33,414 bases of DNA from contig CAYYTU010000031.1 in the NCBI GenBank assembly GCA_964474655.1, forward strand, positions 1 through 33,414. The letters run 5' to 3'. Positions 15,075-22,744 of this stretch are shown here, in pieces. This stretch comes from CAYYTU01 sp964474655 (lineage in GTDB: Bacteria; Chloroflexota; Anaerolineae; B4-G1). The number at the start of each line of letters is the position of its first letter. Positions within the stretch are counted from its first letter, which is position 1. The translations under genes were made by a program, and so were the position numbers. The notes beneath the pieces were generated by a model. The model did not search any database. It worked only from the letters and a program-made list of their open reading frames with translations, and was not told where the DNA came from.

Positions 15075-16019
15075 ATGGAACCGATGCGAACAACGCTGGT
15101 GGTCACAGCGCCAATCCTGCTGATCGGCCTGCTCGTGCTGGGCGTGCTGAGCAGCGGATGCGCCCCGCAGGCGGCGACGCCAACGCCGGCGCCGACCAGC
15201 TCGCCATCGACCACCGCCACGCCCCAACCACCGACCGATACACCAACGCCCTCAGCGACGCCCCGGGCCACCATCACGCTCCAGCCAACAGCCACGGAGG
15301 AGGTGCAGACCGTGACCTTTACCATCGTGTACGACAACAATGCATACGACGAGCGCTTGAAGACCCAGTGGGGCTTCGCCTGCTGGGTGGAGACCGCGGA
15401 TACAACCATTCTTTTCGATACCGGCGGCGACGGCGCCACGCTGCTGAGCAATATGAAGACGCTGGACCTCGATCCGGAGGCCATCGACATCGTCGTGCTC
15501 TCCCACGCTCACGGCGATCACACCGGCGGGCTGGGGGCGCTGCTGAGCACGGGCGCCGGGCCGACGGTCTACGTCCCAGCGTCGTTCTCCCGGGGATTCA
15601 AGCGGGACGTGCGTGCGATGACCGAGCTGGTCGAGGTGACCGGGCCGGAACAGATCGCGCCGGGTATCTACACCACCGGCGAGGTCGGCTCGCGCATCGT
15701 CGAGCAGGCGCTGGCGGTGGAGAGCGCGGACGGCCTGGTCGTCGTCACCGGCTGCGCGCACCCCGGCGTCGAGAAGATGGCGCGGCGGGCCGCGGAGAGC
15801 ATCGACGATGAGATCACCCTGGTGATGGGCGGCTTCCACCTCGGCGGGGCCAGCCGAGGCCGCGTCGAGCGCATCATCGACGATTTCCGCGCGTTGGGCG
15901 TCGAGCGGGTCGCGCCGTGCCACTGCACCGGCGACGCGGCCCGAGCGCTCTTCGAGGAGGCGTTCGGCGACGATTACGTCCCGGCCGGCGCGGGATGGTC
16001 GTTCACGGTAGAGCGGTAG
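15075..16019 (+). CDS. MBL-fold metallo-hydrolase, exported (probable lipoprotein)
   Basis: 314 residues, ATG 15075 (ATG 15084 also possible), 17 nt after the ferredoxin. Residues 1-29 are a signal with LSSGC, a probable lipobox with C29. A Thr/Pro-rich linker runs to residue about 75. The MBL domain then has LFDTGGD, SHAHGDHTGGL (H144, H146, D148, H149), TGCAHPGV and PCHCTG (the last His ligand). It resembles the COG1237 group often labelled dihydropterin-aminobenzene-phosphate synthase-like, without proof of that activity. It is a paralogue of the cytoplasmic copy at 16608. This one appears to act outside the cell. Confidence 0.88.
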   Translation: MEPMRTTLVVTAPILLIGLLVLGVLSSGCAPQAATPTPAPTSSPSTTATPQPPTDTPTPSATPRATITLQPTATEEVQTVTFTIVYDNNAYDERLKTQWGFACWVETADTTILFDTGGDGATLLSNMKTLDLDPEAIDIVVLSHAHGDHTGGLGALLSTGAGPTVYVPASFSRGFKRDVRAMTELVEVTGPEQIAPGIYTTGEVGSRIVEQALAVESADGLVVVTGCAHPGVEKMARRAAESIDDEITLVMGGFHLGGASRGRVERIIDDFRALGVERVAPCHCTGDAARALFEEAFGDDYVPAGAGWSFTVER

Positions 16020-16037
16020 CCGGAGGAGGTGCATCGT

Positions 16038-16274
16038 ATGCCAATCTATGAGTATCGCTGCCGGGATTGCGAGACGACGTTCGAAGCGCTGGTGCGCGGC
16101 AGCGAGGTCGTGACGTGTCCGCATTGTGGAAGTTCAGCATTGAAGAAGTTACTCTCGTCCCCGTTCGTCGCGAGCGGGCGGACGTCCCGCCCAGCGGGAC
16201 ACACCTGCTGCGGCCGGGAGGAGCGCTGTAGCGCGCCGCCCTGCTCAAGCGGGAGCGAGTGTCGACACGATTGA
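16038..16274 (+). CDS. FmdB-type zinc-ribbon small protein
   Basis: 78 residues. ATG 16038, placed by ggaggaggtg nine nt upstream. MPIYEYRCRDCETTFE and VTCPHCGSSALKKLLSS form the FmdB zinc ribbon (two CxxC). A second Cys-rich tail (HTCCGREERCSAPPC, ending SECRHD) adds six Cys and could hold metal. FmdB proteins were first noted beside formylmethanofuran dehydrogenase genes, but most have no known function and are suspected regulators. It lies 18 nt after the MBL lipoprotein gene, in the same run. A second FmdB is at 19046. Confidence 0.9.
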   Translation: MPIYEYRCRDCETTFEALVRGSEVVTCPHCGSSALKKLLSSPFVASGRTSRPAGHTCCGREERCSAPPCSSGSECRHD

Positions 16275-16310
16275 TACGCTTAGAAAGTGATATGAGAAGG
16301 AGGTGAAAGC

Positions 16311-16514
16311 ATGGTTAGAGGACGTGGAGGCGGTGGAGGCGGCGCCGGACGCGGTGGCGGTCGCGGCCCTGGCCGGATGGGTGGCCCCAAGGCGGCCGGG
16401 CCTGGCGGCGATTGCGTCTGCCCCAGCTGTGGGCACAAGGTGCCGCACGTCGCGGGCCAGCCTTGCTACGAGAAGGAATGCCCGGAATGCGGCACGCAAA
16501 TGGTTCGCGAGTGA
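16311..16514 (+). CDS. Gly/Arg-rich zinc-ribbon small protein
   Basis: 67 residues, ATG 16311 with aaggaggtg at 16297-16305. Residues 1-32 are almost all Gly, Arg and Ala (GGGGGAGRGGGRGPGRMGG). The C-terminal part is a zinc ribbon with CVCPSCGHKVPHV and CYEKECPECGTQM. Small proteins of this design recur beside NifX-like, Mrp and DUF5320 genes in anaerobes, and the Gly/Arg segment resembles the DUF5320 proteins and PadR tail in this window. Function unknown; a metal-binding or nucleic-acid-contacting adaptor is possible. Confidence 0.85.
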   Translation: MVRGRGGGGGGAGRGGGRGPGRMGGPKAAGPGGDCVCPSCGHKVPHVAGQPCYEKECPECGTQMVRE

Positions 16515-16550
16515 GGTTCGCGCGTGAAAGAGCTCGTTGAGGAGAATAGA

Positions 16551-16591
16551 CAGCAGGCGGTAGCCGAGCTTATCCTGGCTACCGCTTGCTG
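16551..16591 (+). other. Strong 15-bp hairpin before the second MBL gene
   Basis: cagcaggcggtagcc (16551-16565) and ggctaccgcttgctg (16577-16591) pair with one G-U, around an 11-nt loop. The stem ends a few nt before the ribosome site of the gene at 16608. There is no T-run, so a translational or processing role is as likely as termination. Confidence 0.65.
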
Positions 16592-16607
16592 CTTGAGGGG
16601 GTAGATG

Positions 16608-17444
16608 ATGCAAGTGATGTGTGTCGTTGATGATGCCGTCGATCGCAACTCGCGCTGCTGGGGCGAGCACGGCGTGGCGTTCCTGATCGAGACGGACGGT
16701 CGCCGCGTGCTCTTCGACACGGGGCAGAGCGGGACGGTGCTGTTGCACAATCTGGCCTTGTTCGACGTCGAGCCGGCGACGCTCGACGCCGTCGCCATCA
16801 GCCACGCGCACTACGACCACACCGGCGGGCTGGCGGCGCTGATGGAGCACCTGCGCCCGGGGACGCCGCTCTACGCCAACCCCGACCTGTTCCGCGAGCG
16901 GTTCTCGGCGCGCGAAGAAGCGGAAGAAGCGGAGAGCGTCGGCCTCTCGCTGACGCGGGAGACGCTGGCCGACCAGATGACGCTGCGCCTGAGCGCCGAG
17001 CCGCAGGAGGTCGTGCCGGGCGTCTGGACCACGGGCGAGATCGATCAGCGCCCGGAGCCGGAGGGCAGCAGCGCCCATCACCTGATGCGCGAGGGAGACG
17101 AGCTGGTCCCCGACGCCTATCGTGACGATATGGCGCTGACGCTGACGATGGAGGAGGGCCAGGTGTTGCTCTGCGGCTGCTGCCACGCCGGGCTGCTCAA
17201 CACCCTGGCGCACGTGCAGCGGGTCTTCGAGCCCCCGGTGGCGGCCATCGCCGGCGGGCTTCATCTGACCAGCGCGTCAGTCGATCAGCTGACACACATC
17301 ACCGCGGTGTTGCGAGAGATGGACGCGCTCCAACGCGTCTACCCGAACCACTGCACCGGCGAAGCGGCCTTCGTCGCTTTGACGGTCGATCTGGGCGCGT
17401 CGGTCGTGCAGCCCTGCCCGGCCGGAACCGTGCTGACGTTTTGA
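16608..17444 (+). CDS. MBL-fold metallo-hydrolase, cytoplasmic (COG1237-like)
   Basis: 278 residues. ATG 16608 sits five nt after gagggggt, better spaced than ATG 16605. No signal peptide. MBL motifs: LFDTGQSG, SHAHYDHTGGL (H66, H68, D70, H71), CGCCHAGLLNTL and NHCTGEAAF. A charged insertion at residues about 97-115 lengthens the lid. It is a paralogue of the exported copy at 15075, and the pair brackets the two small zinc-ribbon genes. COG1237 members often sit beside NifX-like and Mrp genes. Catalytic activity is probable and the substrate is unknown. Confidence 0.92.
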   Translation: MQVMCVVDDAVDRNSRCWGEHGVAFLIETDGRRVLFDTGQSGTVLLHNLALFDVEPATLDAVAISHAHYDHTGGLAALMEHLRPGTPLYANPDLFRERFSAREEAEEAESVGLSLTRETLADQMTLRLSAEPQEVVPGVWTTGEIDQRPEPEGSSAHHLMREGDELVPDAYRDDMALTLTMEEGQVLLCGCCHAGLLNTLAHVQRVFEPPVAAIAGGLHLTSASVDQLTHITAVLREMDALQRVYPNHCTGEAAFVALTVDLGASVVQPCPAGTVLTF

Positions 17445-17449
17445 CCTCG

Positions 17450-17590
17450 GGCTTCACCGCGGTGTGCCATATGCCAGAAGGGGCTCGGTCAGGAGACCGG
17501 CCCCAGCGAAAGCGCCCGGACCAGCACCGCCTGTTCACGGCGGTGCGCCGCAAGACACCCGACTCAGCACCGCCTGTTCACCGCGGTGCG
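17450..17590. repeat. Repeated CACCGC hairpins plus one GGTCAGGAGACC copy
   Basis: gcaccgcctgttcacggcgg (from 17524) and gcaccgcctgttcaccgcgg (from 17567) are tandem near-identical hairpins with a 7-9 nt loop. ttcaccgcggtgtgcc at 17451 is a partial third copy. Between them, 17482-17507 holds ggctcggtcaggagaccggc, a member of the dispersed hairpin family. Possibly a composite terminator or repeat-derived element in the 181-nt gap. Confidence 0.7.
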
Positions 17591-17625
17591 CTGCATAAAT
17601 CACCATAGACCAGAGGAGAGGAACG

Positions 17626-18573
17626 ATGATCGCTTTCGGACCGGTGCCGTCCAGACGCCTGGGGCGCAGCTTGGGCATCAACAACATCCCGCCCAAAATC
17701 TGTACCTACTCCTGCGTCTATTGCCAGCTGGGGCACACGCGGGATATGCGGATCAAGCGTCGCGCGTTCTACGACCCCGATGACGTCGTCCGGGCGGTGC
17801 AGGAGAAGGTCGCGCGGGTTCAGCAGCAGGACGAACGCATCGACTATCTGACCTTCGTGCCCGACGGAGAGCCCACGCTGGATGTCAACCTGGGCCGCGA
17901 GATCGACCGGCTGCGGTCCCTGGAGCTGCCGATCGCGGTGATCACCAACGGCTCCCTGATCTGGCGTGAGGACGTGCGGGACGAGTTGGCCCGTGCGGAC
18001 TGGGTCTCGCTAAAGGTCGATGCGGTGGATGGGACGACTTGGCGCAAGATCGACCGCCCGCACGGTCGGCTGGCGCTGCCGAAGATCCAGGAGGGAATGC
18101 GAGCCTTCGCGCGCTCGTACGCTGGCGAACTGGCCACGGAGACGATGCTGGTCCAGGGGCTCAACGACGACGCGGAGACCGTGGCGGCCGTCGCCGACTT
18201 CCTGGCCGACCTGCAGCCCGACGTGGCGTATCTTTCCGTGCCCACCCGTCCGCCGGCCGAGGATTGGGTCGCCCCTCCGGACGAGGAGGCACTCCATCGC
18301 GCTTATCAGCGCATCGGGGGCGAGCTGGCGTGCGTGGAGTATCTGATCGGCTACGAGGGCGACGCCTTTGCCTCCACCGGCGACGTTGAGGAGGATCTGC
18401 TCAGCATTATGGCGGTCCATCCGATGCGCCGGGAGGCAGTGCGAGCGTTCCTGGCGCGCGCCGGAGCCGACTGGGACGTTATCCAGGATCTGATCGCGCG
18501 CGACTTGCTGGTCGAGCTGGGATACGGTGAGCGGACGTTCTATATGCGGAAGCTCCATCCCGACTACGTCTGA
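17626..18573 (+). CDS. Radical SAM protein (COG0731, TYW1-like branch)
   Basis: 315 residues, ATG 17626 after gaggagaggaac. The CxxxCxxC cluster motif is CTYSCVYCQ (C26, C30, C33). The FGPVPSRRLGRSLGIN start and TFVPDGEPTLD segment are typical of COG0731 radical SAM proteins, a group that includes wyosine TYW1-like enzymes and many uncharacterised bacterial members. The C-terminal region (residues 250-315) is a helix-turn-helix-like add-on. Homologues are frequent beside MBL, NifX-like and FmdB genes. SAM radical chemistry is expected. The substrate is unknown. Confidence 0.9.
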   Translation: MIAFGPVPSRRLGRSLGINNIPPKICTYSCVYCQLGHTRDMRIKRRAFYDPDDVVRAVQEKVARVQQQDERIDYLTFVPDGEPTLDVNLGREIDRLRSLELPIAVITNGSLIWREDVRDELARADWVSLKVDAVDGTTWRKIDRPHGRLALPKIQEGMRAFARSYAGELATETMLVQGLNDDAETVAAVADFLADLQPDVAYLSVPTRPPAEDWVAPPDEEALHRAYQRIGGELACVEYLIGYEGDAFASTGDVEEDLLSIMAVHPMRREAVRAFLARAGADWDVIQDLIARDLLVELGYGERTFYMRKLHPDYV

Positions 18574-18630
18574 TGCTTGCAGTGCGTCCGGTGTACCTGT
18601 CACGAGGGTTATGGGGGCTTCCAGCATATG

Positions 18631-18769
18631 CGTCAACTTAAGGCTCGTAGCGGGTTTGTAACCCGCGTGTTTGGTGACCATAAAGACTTCAGCACCACTT
18701 TATGGTCAGTCGGTGGGGTTGCTACCCTCACTGGAGCAAGAATTTCTACACTCAACGCTTAAGTTGACG
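18631..18769. repeat. 139-bp element with nested inverted repeats
   Basis: The outer arms cgtcaacttaag (18631-18642) and cttaagttgacg (18758-18769) are perfect 12-bp inverted repeats. The inner arms gaccataaag (18676-18685) and ctttatggtc (18698-18707) are perfect 10-bp. No target duplication is obvious. It is a MITE-like element or a structured RNA, and any ORF reading across it is not convincing. Confidence 0.7.
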
Positions 18770-18801
18770 TGCAGGGCGGGCAGGAGGTGTAGATCTACTA
18801 C

Positions 18802-18957
18802 GATTTTCGAAGCAGGTCGCCCAGCAAAAATGCTCTCAAGGCCGCAGAGCGTGCTTAGACGTGAACAAGGCAAACGAAGCTGGGGTTGACACGCTCGATA
18901 AACGTGACCGTAGGCAATCTAGTGCGTCCGGGCTACCCTAGAATCGCTTCGTTTGCC
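18802..18957. repeat. 156-bp dispersed noncoding repeat, copy 2
   Basis: Second copy of 12469-12624. It has the same inverted pair ggcaaacgaagc (18869-18880) and gcttcgtttgcc (18946-18957). Differences are mostly transitions (for example gataacgc to gacacgc), with two compensating 1-nt indels that would break any reading frame. Confidence 0.85.
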
Positions 18958-18973
18958 CTTCTCGCTTGGCAGA

Positions 18974-19001
18974 TTGTGCAGCCATCGAGCTATGCTAAAA
19001 T
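18974..19001 (+). promoter_or_regulatory. Promoter of the second fmdB gene
   Basis: TTGTGC (18974-18979), a 16-nt spacer and TAAAAT (18996-19001) with an extended TGC before it, 45 nt ahead of the start codon and directly after repeat copy 2. Confidence 0.6.
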
Positions 19002-19045
19002 ATTATCACTTGGTTCTGGATGGAGTGATTACGTCAGGAGGAGCT

Positions 19046-19306
19046 ATGCCTATCTATGAATATACGTGCGATGAATGTGGATCTCACTTCGAGCGTATTT
19101 TTATGTCGCCCGATGAGCGTCCGGAAGAAATGACTTGCCCGGAGTGCGAGAGTTCAGAGGTGCACCGTATCTTCTCCGCCCCTTCCGTTTACAGCGGCGA
19201 GGGGGAGAGCCTGGAGGATAAGATCTCGGATCAGACCTCTGATGAGGGCGGAAGGCAGCCTGGAGGTCTGAACCGACGTGGTTCAGGGGGCATTCAGGCA
19301 GCGTGA
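19046..19306 (+). CDS. FmdB-type zinc-ribbon protein, second copy
   Basis: 86 residues, ATG 19046 with aggagg at 19037-19042. MPIYEYTCDECGSHFERIF and MTCPECESSEVHRIFSAPS are the FmdB/CxxC zinc ribbon. The remainder is polar and low in structure. It is monocistronic: its own promoter lies upstream and hairpins downstream. More typical of the family than the copy at 16038, which has the extra Cys tail. Regulatory function is suspected for the family but not shown. Confidence 0.9.
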   Translation: MPIYEYTCDECGSHFERIFMSPDERPEEMTCPECESSEVHRIFSAPSVYSGEGESLEDKISDQTSDEGGRQPGGLNRRGSGGIQAA

Positions 19307-19359
19307 CGTTTTTCCTTGGTTAGTCTGATACTCCTTGGCACGCCAGCGAGCTGATCTCA

Positions 19360-19512
19360 GCGGGTTCGCCCGCCGGGTTTTGGTGCTTCCTTGCCGCTAC
19401 CGGCAAGGAAGCAAGAAGCCTTTGATGAGTTCGTTGGTCTGAACCATTCTGTCTACATCAGCGTGAAGTTCTCACCCGCCCCGCCGTCAGGCGGGGGCGC
19501 TTTCTTATCTTT
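19360..19512 (+). terminator. Three successive hairpins, the last a Rho-independent terminator
   Basis: gcggg-ttcg-cccgc (19360-19373), followed by cgggtttt; gcttccttgccg with cggcaaggaagc (19385-19412, perfect 12-bp, 4-nt loop); and ccccgcc-gtca-ggcgggg (19479-19496), followed by gcgctttcttatctttctt. The 418-nt gap between fmdB and sdhA holds these and a TATAAT (19624-19629) for sdhA with no good -35. Confidence 0.7.
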
Positions 19513-19724
19513 CTTGATGATTGGGAGAGAGATGGGAAGTGACGGCACTTCCGAAGTTAAAATTGCCACTTTTGGCATCCCACACTCTCCGACAGGAGGC
19601 TTTTCGGCATAGGGGTCTGCGGGTATAATGAGGGCGAGCGCAGGTAAACGCGCGTACGGGCCGACGGAGCACACGGGGCAGTGGGCGCGTTTTGAGTTAC
19701 GGCTTCAGCTGGTAGGGGGAAACG

Positions 19725-21470
19725 ATGATCTCGTTTGTTCATCACGACGTCCTGATCATCGGTGGCGGCCTGGCCGGGTTGCGGGCCGCCATCGCCGCAC
19801 ACGGCGATACGCGTCAGGCCCAGACGGGGATCGACGTGGCCGTGCTCTCCAAGGTCTATCCCATTCGCTCCCACTCTGGAGCGGCCCAGGGCGGCGTCAA
19901 CGCTGCGCTGGGCAACCATCCTGAAGGCCACGGCGATACCTGGCAGCGTCACGCCTTCGACACCATCAAGGGCGCCGACTACCTGGCGGATCAGCCTCGC
20001 GCCGAGATCTTGGCCCGCGAGGCGCCTGAGCGCGTGCTGGAGATGGAGCATTGGGGCACCTACTTCAGCCGCTTTCCCGACGGGCGCGTCGCCCAGCGAC
20101 CCTTCGGCGGGGCTGGCTTCCCGCGCACTTGTTACGCCGCCGATCGCACCGGTCACCAGATGCTACACACGCTCTACCAGCAGTGCCTCAAACGCGCGGA
20201 TGATCCTGTCCCCATCCGCTTTTACAACGAATGGCTACTCACGCGGCTGGCGGTTCGCGAGGGTCGCGTGGTGGGCGCGGTTGCGCTTCACATCCCGAGC
20301 GGCGAGCTGCGGGCTTTCCACGCCGACGCCGTCATCGTCGCCGGCGGGGGGCACGGACGAATCTACGCCAAGTCGACCAACTCCTACATCAACGTCGGCA
20401 GCGCCACCGCCGCGGTCTACCGCGCTGGCGTGCCGTTGGAGGATATGGAGTTTGTCCAGTTTCATCCCACGACGCTCTACGGCACCAACATCCTGATCAC
20501 CGAGGGCGTGCGTGGCGAGGGTGGCCATCTGCTCAACAATGAGGGCGAGCGCTTTATGGCGCGCTACGCGCCGGACGCGATGGAGCTGGCCCCGCGCGAC
20601 ATCGTGGCCCGCGCCATCCAGACCGAGGTCGACGAGGGACGCGGCTTCGCGGGCGGCTACGTCCAGCTCGACGTGCGCCATCTGGGCGAGGTGATCATCA
20701 AACAGCGGCTGCCCGGCATCCGCCAGATCGCGATGGACTTCGCCGGGGTCGATCCGATTGAGGCGCCGATCCCCGTCCAGCCAGGCCAGCACTATTCGAT
20801 GGGGGGGCTGGCCTGCGACGAAGACGGTGCGACGACCATCGCCGGCCTCTTCGTCGTCGGCGAGTGCTCCTGCATCAGCGTCCACGGCGCCAACCGTCTG
20901 GGCGGCAACTCGCTGCTGGAGACCATCGTCTTCGGCAAGCGAGCCGGCGAGAGGGCGCGGGAGCGCGTGGGCGAGTCGGAGCGGCGGTCGGTTGACGAGC
21001 AAGCGTTGCGGGAGGCGCTGCGCGAGCAGGAGGCCGCGATCAAGACGCTGGTCGAGCGCAGCGAGGGCGAGCGGCAGATCGTGCTCCGCCGCGCGATGCA
21101 GGAGACGATGACGGAGCACGTCGGCGTCTTCCGCAACGAGGCCGGGCTGCGCGAGGCCGTCGATCAGCTGGGCGAGCTCAAGGCGCGGTATCAGCACGTG
21201 ATTCTGGATCACACCGGCGGTCACTTCAATTACGACCTGGTGGACACGCTGGAGCTCGGCGGGATGCTGGAGCTGGCCGAGGTCACGGCGTTGACGGCGC
21301 TGAAGCGGACCGAGTGCCGCGGTTCGCACTGGCGCACGGACCACCTGGGCCGCGACGACGAGCATTGGTTGCGACACAGTATGGCCGCCTACAACCACGG
21401 TGACCGCCCGGACGTGACGTATCAAGACGTGCTCATCACCGCGTACCCCCCACAGGAGCGAGCGTATTAA
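19725..21470 (+). CDS. sdhA: Succinate dehydrogenase / fumarate reductase flavoprotein subunit
   Basis: 581 residues, ATG 19725 behind taggggga. N-terminal FAD dinucleotide fold (VLIIGGGLAGLRAAIAA) followed by the RSHSGAAQGGVNAAL FAD attachment region (the His of HSGAAQGG is the usual covalent site). FQFHPTTLYG-like segment (VQFHPTTLYGTNILITEG), RGEGGHLLN active-site loop, and HGANRLGGNSLLE (given in parts). C-terminal domain ends ALKRTECRGSHWRTDH. It oxidises succinate or reduces fumarate. The direction cannot be told from sequence; an anaerobe with Wood-Ljungdahl genes may use it reductively. No SdhC/D membrane anchor is encoded nearby, so the complex may be soluble or its anchor unlinked. 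Confidence 0.97.
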   Translation: MISFVHHDVLIIGGGLAGLRAAIAAHGDTRQAQTGIDVAVLSKVYPIRSHSGAAQGGVNAALGNHPEGHGDTWQRHAFDTIKGADYLADQPRAEILAREAPERVLEMEHWGTYFSRFPDGRVAQRPFGGAGFPRTCYAADRTGHQMLHTLYQQCLKRADDPVPIRFYNEWLLTRLAVREGRVVGAVALHIPSGELRAFHADAVIVAGGGHGRIYAKSTNSYINVGSATAAVYRAGVPLEDMEFVQFHPTTLYGTNILITEGVRGEGGHLLNNEGERFMARYAPDAMELAPRDIVARAIQTEVDEGRGFAGGYVQLDVRHLGEVIIKQRLPGIRQIAMDFAGVDPIEAPIPVQPGQHYSMGGLACDEDGATTIAGLFVVGECSCISVHGANRLGGNSLLETIVFGKRAGERARERVGESERRSVDEQALREALREQEAAIKTLVERSEGERQIVLRRAMQETMTEHVGVFRNEAGLREAVDQLGELKARYQHVILDHTGGHFNYDLVDTLELGGMLELAEVTALTALKRTECRGSHWRTDHLGRDDEHWLRHSMAAYNHGDRPDVTYQDVLITAYPPQERAY

Positions 21471-21523
21471 CCCCGCTGCACCGGATACACGTATGCCCTG
21501 GGAGTAGACGATTCGAAACAGCT

Positions 21524-21890
21524 ATGCCATCGAACGACGCCAGGACCGCCCTCGTCACCGGCGCGACCAGCGGAATCGGCTACGATCTGAGCAAGCTCTT
21601 CGCCCGCGACGGGTATCGGCTGGTGATCAACGCCCGCCACGAGCGAGACCTGGCCTGGGTGGCGAGCACGTTTGAGGATGACTTCGGCCTCTCGGTCACT
21701 ATTATCCCGCAGAATCTGTCGCAACCGGGGGCGGCCGATGAGATTCGCTCGCGCTGGACGCCGGGCGCTGAAGCGCGGCCGGCCGGTCGTCGTGTCGGGC
21801 CTGATGAACCAGCTGATCGTCTTTTGGGGACGGTTTCTGCCCCGATCTTGCTGACCAACATCGTCAGGCGGGCACAAGCTGCGAACACGT
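21524..21890 (+). pseudogene. Short-chain dehydrogenase (SDR) pseudogene
   Basis: The N-terminus is intact: TALVTGATSGIGYDLSKLF (Rossmann motif) through LSQPGAADEI. At about 21750 homology moves to another frame (ARAGRRALKRGRPVVVSGL..), which is the extreme C-terminus of this SDR group. A second 1-nt loss near 21848 shifts again to LLTNIVRRAQ. Roughly 130 residues in the middle, including the YxxxK active site, are gone. It sits between sdhA and sdhB and is clearly non-functional. Confidence 0.85.
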
Positions 21891-21934
21891 AGGTGCGCAT
21901 CGATCGCTACTGTCACTGGTTATTGAGGTGCTTT

Positions 21935-22744
21935 ATGGATACTCAACCGTTCACCTTCCGGGTTTTTCGCTTCGATCCGACGCGCGACGACGAGCCTCGC
22001 TACCAGACTTACTCGCTCGACGTGCCGGCGGGCATGACGGTGCTGGAGACGCTGTTGCGCATCCAGGCCGAGCAGGACGGTAGCCTGGCCTTTCGCTACG
22101 CTTGTCGCGGCGCGGTCTGCGGCTCGTGCGCGATGATGATCAACGGGCGCGAGGAGCTGGCCTGCCGCACGCAGGTGCACGACCTCTTTGCGGGGGAGCG
22201 CATCACCTACCAGGGCGCTGAGCGCGAGGAGGCCACGAGGCGCGCCGCGGATTCGCGCACGATCACGGTGGAGCCGTTGCGCAACCTGCCCGTGATCAAG
22301 GATCTGGTGGTGGCGATGGACCCGTTCTTCGAGAAGGTCAGCGCCGTCGAGCCCTGGCTGCAGCCGGACGGGCCGGACCCCGAGCGCGAGCGCGTGGTCA
22401 AGCCGGAGCAGTGGAGCGAGGCCGAGCCGTACACCAACTGCATACTGTGCGCCTGTTGCCAAAGCGTCTGCCCGGTCGTGGAGGACGATCCAGCCTATCT
22501 TGGTCCGGCGGCACTGGCGCAGCATTATCGCTTCTTGGCCGACGTGCGCGATGGCGCCGATGCGGAGCGACTGCAGTTGGTGCGCGGCGAGCACGGCGTC
22601 GAGGGCTGTGACTTCGTCTGGAACTGCGTGGCGATCTGCCCCAAGGGCGTACGGCCGACCGAGGGCATCGCCAAGACGCGGGCCCGCCTCACGCGCGAGC
22701 GGCGAGAGCGCCAGTCGAAGCCGGGTGAGGCTGATGCGAGTTGA
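21935..22744 (+). CDS. sdhB: Succinate dehydrogenase / fumarate reductase iron-sulfur subunit
   Basis: 269 residues. ATG 21935 with gaggtg directly before it; longer starts lack this. [2Fe-2S] domain: YACRGAVCGSCAMMINGR and the following AC. C-terminal ferredoxin domain: CILCACCQSVCP and CDFVWNCVAICPKG, giving the [3Fe-4S] and [4Fe-4S] ligands. Passes electrons between the flavin and the quinone or another carrier. It is separated from sdhA by the SDR pseudogene but overlaps fumC by 11 nt, so sdhB-fumC are co-translated. Confidence 0.96.
   Translation: MDTQPFTFRVFRFDPTRDDEPRYQTYSLDVPAGMTVLETLLRIQAEQDGSLAFRYACRGAVCGSCAMMINGREELACRTQVHDLFAGERITYQGAEREEATRRAADSRTITVEPLRNLPVIKDLVVAMDPFFEKVSAVEPWLQPDGPDPERERVVKPEQWSEAEPYTNCILCACCQSVCPVVEDDPAYLGPAALAQHYRFLADVRDGADAERLQLVRGEHGVEGCDFVWNCVAICPKGVRPTEGIAKTRARLTRERRERQSKPGEADAS

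Noticed and set aside
18577..18889. Small ORFs after the radical SAM gene
   Set aside because: They run across the inverted-repeat element and the 156-bp repeat, whose indels between copies break any frame.
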